Shown one piece after another: positions 7,423 through 17,575 of a stretch of DNA of 64,000 nt (the stretch's first letter is position 1; the number at the start of each line of letters is the position of its first letter). Under the pieces are notes generated by a model that was not told where the DNA came from, ran no database searches, and saw nothing but the letters and a program-made list of their open reading frames with translations. The DNA is from Microtetraspora glauca (GTDB lineage: Bacteria > Actinomycetota > Actinomycetes > Streptomycetales > Streptomycetaceae). The stretch is taken from positions 62,001 to 126,000 of the forward strand of contig JOFO01000014.1 of NCBI GenBank assembly GCA_000721275.1. The letters are read 5' to 3'. A program made the position numbers and the translations under genes.

Positions 7423-8559
7423 ATGTACACAGCATCGTCCTCCGTGTCCGCCCCGCCCCGGCCGCAGACCCGCCTGGCGCCGGCCGGTGCCGGACCGTAC
7501 CTCGCCCCCGCGCCGCGGGGCGTCCGGCCGCGCCCCCGGGCCGCCGGAACCGGTACCGGACCCGGCGCGCAGATGAGCGGCAGGATCGACCTGTCGGGCC
7601 CCCAGGGGGCGCAGCTGAAGGTCGCCATCGCCTCGGTGCAGCGGATCTGCCCGGAGTTCAACCCGGTGCAGGTGCTGCGGCGCAGCGGCCGGTCGGTCCT
7701 GATCGTCGGGACGACCGGACGCACGACGGCGGTGGCGAAGTGTTTACTGGACCACTCGCCGGCGTGGGCGGAGCGCTTCCGGCACGAGATAGCGTCCTAC
7801 CGGTCCTTCGTGCGGCACCGTCCGCCGGTGCGCGCGCCGCGGCTGATCGCCGCGGACCCGGACAACTGCACGCTGGTGATCGAGCGGATGCCGGGACGGG
7901 CGGCGGCGCTCTCGCGCCACCCGCTGGAGGCCCCGCCGCGGTCCGACGTGCGGGCGGCGCTCGGCGCGATCGCCCGGCTCAACGCCTGGCGTCCGCCGGC
8001 CGGGACCTTCGACGCGCCGCTGGACTACGGGGCGCGCATCGCCCGGTACCACGAGCTGGGTCTCTTCACCGACCGGGACCGGGACGACCTCCAGAAGCTG
8101 CTGCACGGCCTGGTGCACGCGGGCGGGCGGCAGGGCATGGGGCAGTTCTGCCACGGTGACGCCCTGCTCTCCAACATCCTCCTGTCGCCCGCCGGGCCCG
8201 TCCTGGTCGACTGGGAGCACGCCGGCTGGTACCTGCCCGGCTACGACCTGGCGACGCTGTGGGCGGTGCTCGGTGACGCGCCGCTGGCGCGCCGCCAGAT
8301 CAGCCAGATGGCGCAGCAGCAGGGCCCGGCGGCCCGGGACGCGTTCCTGGTGAACCTGATGATCGTGCTGACGCGGGAGATCCGCACGTACGAGACGGCG
8401 GTGCAGCGGACCATCAAGGAGGCCCCGCCGGCGGGCACGGTGCCGGTGCCGTCGGGGGCGCTGGCCCCCGGAGAGGAACAGCGGCTGCTGCTGAGGCGGC
8501 TGCACGACGACTGCGCCATGGCACGGCGGGCCGTGCGCGCGGCGGTCGGGACGCGCTGA
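7423..8559 (+). CDS. Aminoglycoside-phosphotransferase-like (APH) kinase
   Basis: 378-residue protein of the APH/choline-kinase superfamily. The first 60 residues are Pro/Ala/Arg-rich and probably disordered. The kinase core has an ATP-lobe lysine in TAVAKC (K106), the catalytic loop [12 protein letters not shown] (H244 onward) and the metal-binding [10 protein letters not shown] (D263). These are the Brenner and DFG-equivalent motifs, so it is probably active. The substrate is unknown, and nothing nearby suggests antibiotic resistance. A TTA leucine codon at 7744-7746 (codon 108) would make expression bldA-dependent in Streptomyces. ATG 7423 was chosen; GAAGGGAT lies about 11 bases upstream. 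Divergent from the NsdB-like regulator, which may control it. Confidence 0.88.
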   Translation: MYTASSSVSAPPRPQTRLAPAGAGPYLAPAPRGVRPRPRAAGTGTGPGAQMSGRIDLSGPQGAQLKVAIASVQRICPEFNPVQVLRRSGRSVLIVGTTGRTTAVAKCLLDHSPAWAERFRHEIASYRSFVRHRPPVRAPRLIAADPDNCTLVIERMPGRAAALSRHPLEAPPRSDVRAALGAIARLNAWRPPAGTFDAPLDYGARIARYHELGLFTDRDRDDLQKLLHGLVHAGGRQGMGQFCHGDALLSNILLSPAGPVLVDWEHAGWYLPGYDLATLWAVLGDAPLARRQISQMAQQQGPAARDAFLVNLMIVLTREIRTYETAVQRTIKEAPPAGTVPVPSGALAPGEEQRLLLRRLHDDCAMARRAVRAAVGTR

Positions 8560-8578
8560 CGTCCCGGCCGCGACACGG

Positions 8579-8595
8579 GGGTGCGCCGCGCACCC
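8579..8595. terminator. Hairpin after kinase gene
   Basis: GGGTGCG (8579-8585), a three-base loop and CGCACCC (8589-8595) form a perfect 7-bp stem 20 bases after the stop codon. No T-run follows, which is usual in high-GC actinobacteria. Confidence 0.45.
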
Positions 8596-8693
8596 GGTGC
8601 CGACACACCGGGAGTGCGGCGCTTCGCCGTCTCCGGGGAGAGTTCCCGGCCGCCCGCGCCGGGCGTGATTGGTCGAGACCACCGACGCGCCGC

Positions 8694-8738
8694 CGGTGGG
8701 CGGGCCGTCACCGCGAAAGTCGGCCCGCCGGGCCACCG
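8694..8738. terminator. Long GC hairpin, possible terminator
   Basis: GGCGGGCCG (8699-8707) pairs with CGGCCCGCC (8721-8729). The stem is extended past a four-base bulge by CGGTG (8694-8698) with CACCG (8734-8738). It could end transcription of the kinase gene or form a structured leader region before the amidase promoter. Confidence 0.35.
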
Positions 8739-8863
8739 GAACGGCGCTGACGTGGGAACTCTCCTGCGGTGAGGGGTGATTGACGGATGGTCCGGGAGCG
8801 GCTACCCCTGTACGGGTTCGGTCCCGCACGCCCCCGTGTCACCCCCCACCCCTGGAGGCTGCC

Positions 8864-10816
8864 TTGCTCCGTTCCGCGTCGTCCCGAGGGCGGCTGCTGT
8901 CCGTCGCCGCGTCCGCCGCCCTGCTCCTGCCGCTGCTGTCGGGCGCGCCGCCCGCCGGGGCCGACGCGCCGGTGGCGGACTCGCTCCAGCGCCAGTTCGC
9001 GGCGGCGGCCGAGCGCCACGGCGTGCCGCAGAGCGTGCTGCTCGCGGTGTCGTACCTCCAGTCGCGCTGGGACGGGCACGCCGGCGCGCCCAGCGTGACC
9101 GGCGGCTACGGGCCGATGCACCTCACCGACACGGCGACGGCGCTGGCCCGTTCCGTACCGCACCACTCGGACGGCGACGAGGACGCGCGCGGGGACGCGG
9201 CGCGGCCCGCGCGCACCGGCGCCCACACGCCGCCGCCCGCGCCGGAGCAGCTGCCGCCGCGCCTGCGGACCCTGGAGCGGGCGTCGGCGCTCTCCGGGAT
9301 CCCGGCGGAGGAGCTGCGGACCTCGACGGCGGCGAACATCGAGGGCGGCGCGGCGCTGCTCGCGGCGGCCCAGCGGGAGGCGGGGCTGGCGCCGAGCGCC
9401 GATCCGGGCGACTGGTACGGGGCGGTGGCCCGGTACTCGGGCGCCGACGACGCGGCCACGGCGGCGGCGTACGCGAACGACGTCTTCGACGTGATCCGGA
9501 CCGGCGAGGCGCGGGTCACGGACAGCGGGCAGCGGGTGGCGCTGGCGGCCGCTCCGGCGGTGGTGCCGGAGACCGGCCAGCTCGCGGGGCTCGGACTGCG
9601 GGCGCCGGAGCCGGGCCCGGTGGAGTGCCCGACGACGGTGGCGTGCGAGTGGATCCCGGCGCCGTACGAGGAGTTCGGCGACGGCGACTACGGCAACCAC
9701 GACAAGGCGGACCGGCCGGTCTCCCAGTCGATCGACTACATCGTCGTGCACGACACGGAGGCGACCTGGGACGTCACCCTCAAGCTGGTGCAGGACCCGA
9801 CGTACGTCTCCTGGCAGTACTCGCTGCGCTCCTCGGACGGGCACGTGGCCCAGCACCTGCCGCTGAAGGACGTGGGCTGGCACGCCGGGAACTGGTACGT
9901 GAACGCGAAGTCGGTGGGCCTGGAGCACGAGGGGTTCCTGACGGCGCCGGACTCCTGGTACACGGAGGCGATGTACCGGAGTTCGGCGCGGCTGGTGCGG
10001 TACCTGGCGCAGCGGTACGACATCCCGCTGGACCGGCAGCACGTCATCGGGCACGACAACGTGCCGGGGACGGTGGCGTCGACGATCCGGGGCATGCACA
10101 CGGACCCGGGGCCGTACTGGGACTGGGCGCACTACTTCCGGCTGCTCGGCCGGCCGCTGACGCCGAGCGCGGGGCCGGCGGCGGGCGTGGTGACGATCCG
10201 GCCGGCGTACGGGGAGAACCAGCCGGTCTACACGGGGTGTTCGGCCGCCGGGCAGGCGTGCGCGCCGCACGGCAGCGGGGCCGTGCGCCTGCACACCGCG
10301 CCGAGCGCCGACGCGCCGCTGGTGAAGGACATCGGTCTGCGGCCGGGCGGGCAGGACTCCACGACGGGCGTCAACGACACGGGGGCGCGGGCGTCGACGG
10401 GGCAGAGCTACGCGGTGGCGGAGCGCCGGGGCGACTGGACGGCGATCTGGTACCTGGGGCAGAAGGCGTGGTTCCACAATCCGCAGGCGCGGCCGACGGC
10501 GGTGAACGCGCGGGGTCCGGTGCTGACTCCGCGCGAGGGCCTGGCGGAGGTGCCGGTGTACGGGCGGGCCTACCCGGAGGCGTCGGCGTACCCGGCGGGG
10601 GTGCCGGTGCAGGCGGTCTCGCCGCTGCCGTACCGGCTGCTCGCGGGGCAGCGGTACGTGGTGGGGCACAAGACGCCCGGCGAGTACTACTACGCACCGG
10701 TGTTCGACAGCAGCGGACACCGGGTGGTGCGCGGGCAGGAGGAGTACTACCAGATCCAGTTCGGCCATCGGATCGCCTTCGTGAAGGCCGCTGACGTGCG
10801 GGTTTCACGGAGCTGA
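8864..10816 (+). CDS. Secreted N-acetylmuramoyl-L-alanine amidase
   Basis: 650 residues, exported. Residues 1-33 form a Sec signal peptide (Arg-containing n-region, ALLLPLLSGAPPAGA). Residues about 40-220 contain a lysozyme/transglycosylase-like helical segment (LLAVSYLQSRWDGH) that may bind glycan. Residues about 285-430 are an Amidase_2/PGRP domain with zinc ligands in YIVVHDTEATWD and HVIGHDNVPG plus WHAGNWYVNAKSVGLEHEG. It should cleave the lactyl-L-Ala amide bond of peptidoglycan. The C-terminal 220 residues look like SH3-type cell-wall-binding repeats (TAPSADAPLV, YYAPVFDSSG). A TTG start at 8864 is chosen because GGAGG (8854-8858) sits five bases upstream and the signal peptide begins there. 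An in-frame upstream ATG would add 28 residues of non-signal sequence. Confidence 0.92.
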   Translation: MLRSASSRGRLLSVAASAALLLPLLSGAPPAGADAPVADSLQRQFAAAAERHGVPQSVLLAVSYLQSRWDGHAGAPSVTGGYGPMHLTDTATALARSVPHHSDGDEDARGDAARPARTGAHTPPPAPEQLPPRLRTLERASALSGIPAEELRTSTAANIEGGAALLAAAQREAGLAPSADPGDWYGAVARYSGADDAATAAAYANDVFDVIRTGEARVTDSGQRVALAAAPAVVPETGQLAGLGLRAPEPGPVECPTTVACEWIPAPYEEFGDGDYGNHDKADRPVSQSIDYIVVHDTEATWDVTLKLVQDPTYVSWQYSLRSSDGHVAQHLPLKDVGWHAGNWYVNAKSVGLEHEGFLTAPDSWYTEAMYRSSARLVRYLAQRYDIPLDRQHVIGHDNVPGTVASTIRGMHTDPGPYWDWAHYFRLLGRPLTPSAGPAAGVVTIRPAYGENQPVYTGCSAAGQACAPHGSGAVRLHTAPSADAPLVKDIGLRPGGQDSTTGVNDTGARASTGQSYAVAERRGDWTAIWYLGQKAWFHNPQARPTAVNARGPVLTPREGLAEVPVYGRAYPEASAYPAGVPVQAVSPLPYRLLAGQRYVVGHKTPGEYYYAPVFDSSGHRVVRGQEEYYQIQFGHRIAFVKAADVRVSRS

Positions 10817-13210
<2,394 letters not shown>

Positions 13211-13219
13211 GCGACCGCG

Positions 13220-13252
13220 AAGGGCCGCCCCGGACGTTCCGGGGCGGCCCTT
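13220..13252. terminator. Strong terminator hairpin after geoA
   Basis: A perfect 15-bp stem: AAGGGCCGCCCCGGA (13220-13234), a three-base loop and its exact complement at 13238-13252. It starts nine bases after the geoA stop and lies between convergent genes, so it probably works in both directions. Confidence 0.85.
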
Positions 13253-13269
13253 CGGGTTTCCCGCCATGC

Positions 13270-13635
13270 CTAGGGGCGGCGGCCCCGCAGCTCGTCGAGT
13301 TCGCGGCGCTCGCGCTTGGTGGGGCGGCCCGCGCCGCGGTCGCGGACGGCGGCGAGGGCGACGTGCTCGCGCGGCGGCGGGGGCGGGGTCTTGTCGACGT
13401 ACGCCTCGGCGGCCACCGGCGGGCCGACCCGCTTGGTCAGCAGTTCCTTGACCTCGACGATCCGCTCGCGGCCCGCCACGTAGACCCGGACCTCGTCGCC
13501 GGGCTTCACGGCCTGGGCGGGTTTGGCCCGCTCGCCGTTGACCTTGACGTGCCCGGCCCGGCAGGCGGCCGCGGCCTGGGAGCGGGTCTTGGTGAGCCGG
13601 ACCGCCCAGACCCAGGCGTCGACGCGTGCGCTCAT
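13270..13635 (-). CDS. S4-domain RNA-binding protein (HslR/Hsp15-like)
   Basis: 121 residues. The N-terminal S4 fold is clear: RVDAWVWAVRLTKTRSQAAAACRAGHVKVNGERAKPAQAVKPGDEVRV in outline, followed by a basic tail with RPTKRERRELDELRGRRP. Hsp15 proteins bind ribosomal RNA, especially 50S subunits carrying stranded nascent chains; whether this actinobacterial form does the same is inference. The length matches the family. It reads in the same direction as, and 16 bases after, the conserved unknown gene at 13652-14149, so they probably form a two-gene operon. It is convergent with geoA across a strong terminator. Confidence 0.9.
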   Translation of the reverse strand: MSARVDAWVWAVRLTKTRSQAAAACRAGHVKVNGERAKPAQAVKPGDEVRVYVAGRERIVEVKELLTKRVGPPVAAEAYVDKTPPPPPREHVALAAVRDRGAGRPTKRERRELDELRGRRP

Positions 13636-13651
13636 CGGCCCCCGCCCCCGC

Positions 13652-14149
13652 TCAGCCCTGCTGGAACAGTTCGGCGGGCAGCGGCTTGAGCAGCGCGTAC
13701 AGGTCGTCGGTGATCGGCCGGTCCCAACTGGCGATCGTCACCAGGACGTTGTCGCTGCGGTCGAACTGGACGCAGGAGATGCGGCTCTCGGAGAGCTTGA
13801 GGCGGCGCACGATGAGGAGGTTGTCGCCCTGCATGACGGGGACGTCCTCGGTGTCGAGCACCTCGACCGGCTCGTCGTTCTCGAGGGCGGCGAGGAGCTG
13901 GGCGACCTCGAAGGGGATCTGGCCCTCGGCGAGCTCCCGGGCCGGGGAGCCCTCGGGGAGGTTGCCGATGATCATCGCGGGGCCGCGGCCGCCGAAGAGG
14001 TCGTAGCGCAGGAACACGCCCTGGCAGGAACCGTCGGGAGCGGGCAGCAGACCGGCGCCGAGATTGCCGGGCCAGTCCCCCGGATCCATGGCCAGGACGT
14101 CGAAGTCCGGACCCGCGGGAGTGGCGCTGCGGCGGCGGAGGAAGGACAT
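13652..14149 (-). CDS. Conserved Streptomyces hypothetical protein
   Basis: 165 residues, acidic, no signal peptide or membrane segment. I do not recognise a named domain. The sequence alternates short strands (VFLRYDLFG, AMIIGNLPEG, NLLIVRRLKL, VLVTIASWDRP) and ends PLPAELFQQG, so a compact beta-rich fold is likely. Composition and codon use match the neighbours. It begins at ATG 14149 (MSFLRRRSATPAGPDFDVLAMDPGDW) and is followed after 16 bases by the S4 protein gene, with which it is probably co-transcribed. A role linked to translation would be guilt by association only. Confidence 0.75.
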   Translation of the reverse strand: MSFLRRRSATPAGPDFDVLAMDPGDWPGNLGAGLLPAPDGSCQGVFLRYDLFGGRGPAMIIGNLPEGSPARELAEGQIPFEVAQLLAALENDEPVEVLDTEDVPVMQGDNLLIVRRLKLSESRISCVQFDRSDNVLVTIASWDRPITDDLYALLKPLPAELFQQG

Positions 14150-14229
14150 ACGGCCATGGTACGTGCCCGGGCGCGCGGTGCGGCGCCGGGCTCCGTCCTT
14201 CCGGCGCCGCGCGGGCGGCGCCGGCGGCC

Positions 14230-17200
14230 TCAGTCCCCCTGGTCCGCCGCCCCGGCGGTCTCCTCCGGCGCCTCCGGAGCCGCCCGCTCGCCGAGGTCGC
14301 CCAGGGCCTCGGCGAGCCCGGAGCGGTCGGTGCCCAGCTTGCGGTAGACGGAGGAGAGCAGCCGGGCCGCGGTCGTGGGGTCGACGCCGAGGACGGCGGC
14401 CGGGTCGAGGCCGCGGACGCTCGCGCGGGCGGCGGCCCGCTCACGGGCGGTGAGCGAGTTGCCGTCGGCGGTGTGCAGGGCGCGCGGGCGGAGCCCGGCG
14501 GCGGCCAGCTCGGCGCGGGCCTCCTCGACGAGACCGTCGGCGCCGCAGTCCTGGGCGGTCTCCAGGCCCCGGTACAGGTGCTCGGCGGCTTCGGCGTGCC
14601 GCTCGGTGCGGCGGAGGGCGGCGCCGAGGGCGACGAGCGAGCGGGCCAGCTCGTACGCGGCCGGCGACTGGTCGAGCCAGTCGACGGACTCCTCCAGGAG
14701 CTTGATCCGCTCGGGGCCCTCGGACACTTCGGCGGTGACGCGGAGCGCCTGGCCGATCGCGGAGGGCGCGCCGTACTGGCGGGCGCGGGCGACGGCGTCC
14801 TGCGCGGTCGTGAGGGCCTTGGCCGGGGAGCCGGTGGCGGCCTCGGCGAGGGCCAGGTAGAGCTGCCAGGGGCTGCACGACGGGTTGCGCTTGCCGCGGG
14901 GTTCGAGCCGGCGGCCGATGTCGGCGAGCGCGGCGCACGCCTCCTCGGCGCGGCCGGTGGCCAGCAGCAGTTCGGCGTGGACGGTCTCGCAGTCCGGGAT
15001 GGTGACGGTGGCGGGGAACGGCTCGCCGAAGTCGTGCTCGCGGGCGACCCGCTCGGCCTCCTCGGTGCGGCCGCGGGCCAGCAGGACCTCGATCATGACG
15101 CCGGTGGCGTACCAGAGCGCGGGGGTGCGCGGGCCGACGCGCTCGGCGAGGCGGAGGCCGGCGCGGACGAAGTCCTCGGCCTCCATGAGCCGGCCGCGGC
15201 GGAAGCGGATGTACCCCAGGAGGGTGTACGCGAAGGAGAGGTGGGCGCCGCGCCAGCCCTGCTTCTCGAACTCGGCGGTGCCCGCGGCGAACAGCTCCTC
15301 GGCGCGCCCGGGCCGGTCGGCGTAGAGGTGGATGAGGGCGACGAGGACGGGGACCTCGAAGCCGCGGCTCTCGTCGCACCAGCTCAGGCCGCCTTCGAGG
15401 GCCCGTTCGGCGTGCCGGAGGGCGACGGTGGCGGGTTCGGCGCGGAGGGTGGCGTCCCAGGCGCGCAGGCCGATGATGTACCGCTCGGTGAGGTCGCGGC
15501 CGGGGAGCCGGTCGGCGAGGGCGGCCAGCCGGCGGGAGCGGGCCGGCGACTCCGGCTCGTCGGACCGGAGGGCGTCCCACATGAACCGCTCGGCCTGGAT
15601 GCGGAGCCGGCTGCGGGCGTCGGTGGTGCGGCGGCTCTCGTCCTCCAGCAGGGCCGACGCCTCGGCGAGCCGGTCGCTGTGTGCGAGGACCTGCGACAGG
15701 CGGTAGACGATGCCCTGGCGCAGGACCGGATCGGCGATCGGCTCCTCCAGGGCGGCGCGCAGGTGGTTGACGGTGGTGGCGGGCTCGGTGAGGAGCGAGG
15801 CGCAGCCGAGTTCGAAGAGGACGGCGGCGCGCTCGTCGGCGGCGGGAGGCTCCCGCAGGGCGCGGGCGAGGTGGCGGCGGGCCGCGTCGGGGGCGCCGGC
15901 CCGGAGGTTCTCCCGGGCGGCGGCCCGGAGCTGGGTGACGACCCACGGGTCGCCCTCCGGGTGGGTCTCCAGGAGGTGGCGGGCCGCGGCGGCGGGGCCG
16001 AGCCCGGCGTCGATGACGCACCAGGCGGCCTGGCCGTGGAAGGCGACCCGGATCGCGTCCGGGATGGCGCGGTAGACGGCGCTGGCGATCAGCGGGTGGA
16101 CGAACTCGAGCGGGCCGTCGGGGGTGCCGGGGGCGGCGAGGACGCGGGCCTCGCGGAGGCGTTCGGCGCAGTCGGCCACGGCCTCGTCGCCGAGGCCCGC
16201 GAGGGCACCGGCGAGCGCCGGGGAGATCTCGGTGCCGAGGACGGCGCAGGCCCAGGCGAGCCGGACGGTGGCGGTGCCGAGCCGTTCGAGGCGCTGGACG
16301 AGGCCGCTGCCCTTGAGGGCGGCGGCCAGGTCGCGGAGCTCGTGGGCGCCGTCGGCGGTGGGGTCGAGGCCGCGGTCGCGGACCTTGGCGGCGAGTTCGA
16401 CGGTCTCGAAGGGGTTGCCGGCGGTGACGGTCCAGAAGTCGTGGCAGAACGCGTCGTCCGCGTGGGCCCCTATCCGGTCCCGGACGAGCTGGGCGACGGC
16501 CTCGGGGGTGAGCGGGGCCAGGCCGTGCGGGCGCTGGCCGGACCGGCGTCCGGTGAATTCGGCGCCCTCGTCGGGGAGTTCGTCGGGGCGGTAGGCGACG
16601 ACGAGGAGCATGGGGAGGTCTTCGGCGCGCGGCGCGAAGGAGGCGAGCCAGCCCAGGGACTCGGGGTCGGCCCAGTGGGCGTCGTCGAGGACGACGACGA
16701 GCGGGGCGCGGCGGACGGCGAGGTGGGTGAGGACCCAGTCGAGGCCGTCGCGCAGGCCCTGGGGGTCGGGCGGGGAGCCGGCGGTGGCGGCGCGCAGGCC
16801 GAGGGCGGGGCCGACGATGTCGTACCAGGAGCCGAGCCGTTCGCGGAGTTCGGCGTCGGAGGCGTGGGCGAGCTGGGGCTGGAGGAGCTGGCGGGCGACG
16901 TGGAAGGCGACGCGCTGCTCCTGGTCGCCGCCGCGTGCGGAGAGGACGGTGCAGCCGCGGGCGCCGGCCCGGCGGCGGATCTCGGCGAGGAGGGTGGTCT
17001 TGCCGAGTCCGGCGGGTGCGGCGTAGACGAGGACGCCGCCGCGGGCGGCCGGGGTCTCGGGGCGGTGCTCGGCGGAGCCCGTACGGCCGTGGAGGGGGAT
17101 GACGCGGGCGTCGCGCGGGGCGGGGACGGTCACGGGCGGGGCCGGAGGCTCGTCGGCGAGGCCGGTGAGCAGGTCGAGCGCGTCCTCGGCCGCGTCGAGC

Positions 17201-17262
17201 GCGGCTTCGCGTTCGAAGAGGCCGAAGCCCTGCCGGGCCTGCCTGCCGTCCTGTCGTGCCAC
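14230..17262 (-). CDS. Large AAA ATPase, LAL/LuxR-like regulator
   Basis: 1010 residues. Walker A APAGLGKTTLL lies near residue 85 and Walker B VVVLDDAHWAD follows, the signature of MalT/LAL ATPases (STAND class). Then come about 600 residues of helical TPR-like sequence. The last 60 residues begin LTARERAAARASVRGLD and end VYRKLGTDRSGLAEAL, clearly derived from a LuxR helix-turn-helix. However, the usual NxEIAxxL segment between them is shortened to DPAAVLGVD, so DNA binding may be weakened or lost. LAL proteins switch on catabolic or antibiotic genes after binding a ligand. GTG 17262 was chosen because GGGTGG lies three to four bases upstream and the reading frame further upstream is non-coding in character. 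Divergent from the GH89 gene. Confidence 0.88.
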   Translation of the reverse strand: MARQDGRQARQGFGLFEREAALDAAEDALDLLTGLADEPPAPPVTVPAPRDARVIPLHGRTGSAEHRPETPAARGGVLVYAAPAGLGKTTLLAEIRRRAGARGCTVLSARGGDQEQRVAFHVARQLLQPQLAHASDAELRERLGSWYDIVGPALGLRAATAGSPPDPQGLRDGLDWVLTHLAVRRAPLVVVLDDAHWADPESLGWLASFAPRAEDLPMLLVVAYRPDELPDEGAEFTGRRSGQRPHGLAPLTPEAVAQLVRDRIGAHADDAFCHDFWTVTAGNPFETVELAAKVRDRGLDPTADGAHELRDLAAALKGSGLVQRLERLGTATVRLAWACAVLGTEISPALAGALAGLGDEAVADCAERLREARVLAAPGTPDGPLEFVHPLIASAVYRAIPDAIRVAFHGQAAWCVIDAGLGPAAAARHLLETHPEGDPWVVTQLRAAARENLRAGAPDAARRHLARALREPPAADERAAVLFELGCASLLTEPATTVNHLRAALEEPIADPVLRQGIVYRLSQVLAHSDRLAEASALLEDESRRTTDARSRLRIQAERFMWDALRSDEPESPARSRRLAALADRLPGRDLTERYIIGLRAWDATLRAEPATVALRHAERALEGGLSWCDESRGFEVPVLVALIHLYADRPGRAEELFAAGTAEFEKQGWRGAHLSFAYTLLGYIRFRRGRLMEAEDFVRAGLRLAERVGPRTPALWYATGVMIEVLLARGRTEEAERVAREHDFGEPFPATVTIPDCETVHAELLLATGRAEEACAALADIGRRLEPRGKRNPSCSPWQLYLALAEAATGSPAKALTTAQDAVARARQYGAPSAIGQALRVTAEVSEGPERIKLLEESVDWLDQSPAAYELARSLVALGAALRRTERHAEAAEHLYRGLETAQDCGADGLVEEARAELAAAGLRPRALHTADGNSLTARERAAARASVRGLDPAAVLGVDPTTAARLLSSVYRKLGTDRSGLAEALGDLGERAAPEAPEETAGAADQGD

Positions 17263-17575
17263 GTTCCACCCCCACACAGGGGGCGCACGCCCGGCGCACG
17301 GTCGGGGCGCCTGGGCGATCACCCCGCGAAAGGTCCAGCGTACGCCGGAACGGGCCGTGTGTAACGGCATTCTCCCAAGCAGTTCGGGTGGTCTTGGGGT
17401 GAACGGGCGGCGGGTGCCCCGCACGGGTCGGGGGTGTTCGACGGACAGATGTGCGGGGGCGCGGAAGGGGCGCGCGGAGCGTGTCGTCCTTGACCGGGGT
17501 CGCGGCTCCGTCTCCCATATGACGGGCGGTCAGTTCATGATCGCCGTGGGTCCTTCACGAGGGGATGAGCCGGAC
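17263..17575. other. Divergent intergenic region
   Basis: About 313 bases between the LAL regulator (minus) and the GH89 gene (plus), with no credible gene. A TTGACC box lies at 17490-17495, but no good -10 box follows at standard spacing. I see no clear palindrome or riboswitch-like structure. Confidence 0.5.

Larger units (their letters stand above)
8560..8863. other. Intergenic region between kinase and amidase genes
   Basis: About 300 bases with no credible gene. It holds a short hairpin just after the kinase stop (8579-8595), a long GC hairpin (8694-8738), a small inverted repeat TGGTC-GA-GACCA (8670-8681), and a candidate promoter. The promoter is TTGACG (8780-8785) followed after 17 bases by TACCCC (8803-8808), about 55 bases upstream of the amidase start. 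Confidence 0.6.

Noticed and set aside
7423..8559. APH-like kinase as an aminoglycoside resistance gene
   Set aside because: The fold is right but the sequence shows no specific resistance-enzyme signature and there is no biosynthetic cluster or mobile element; the superfamily includes many metabolic kinases.
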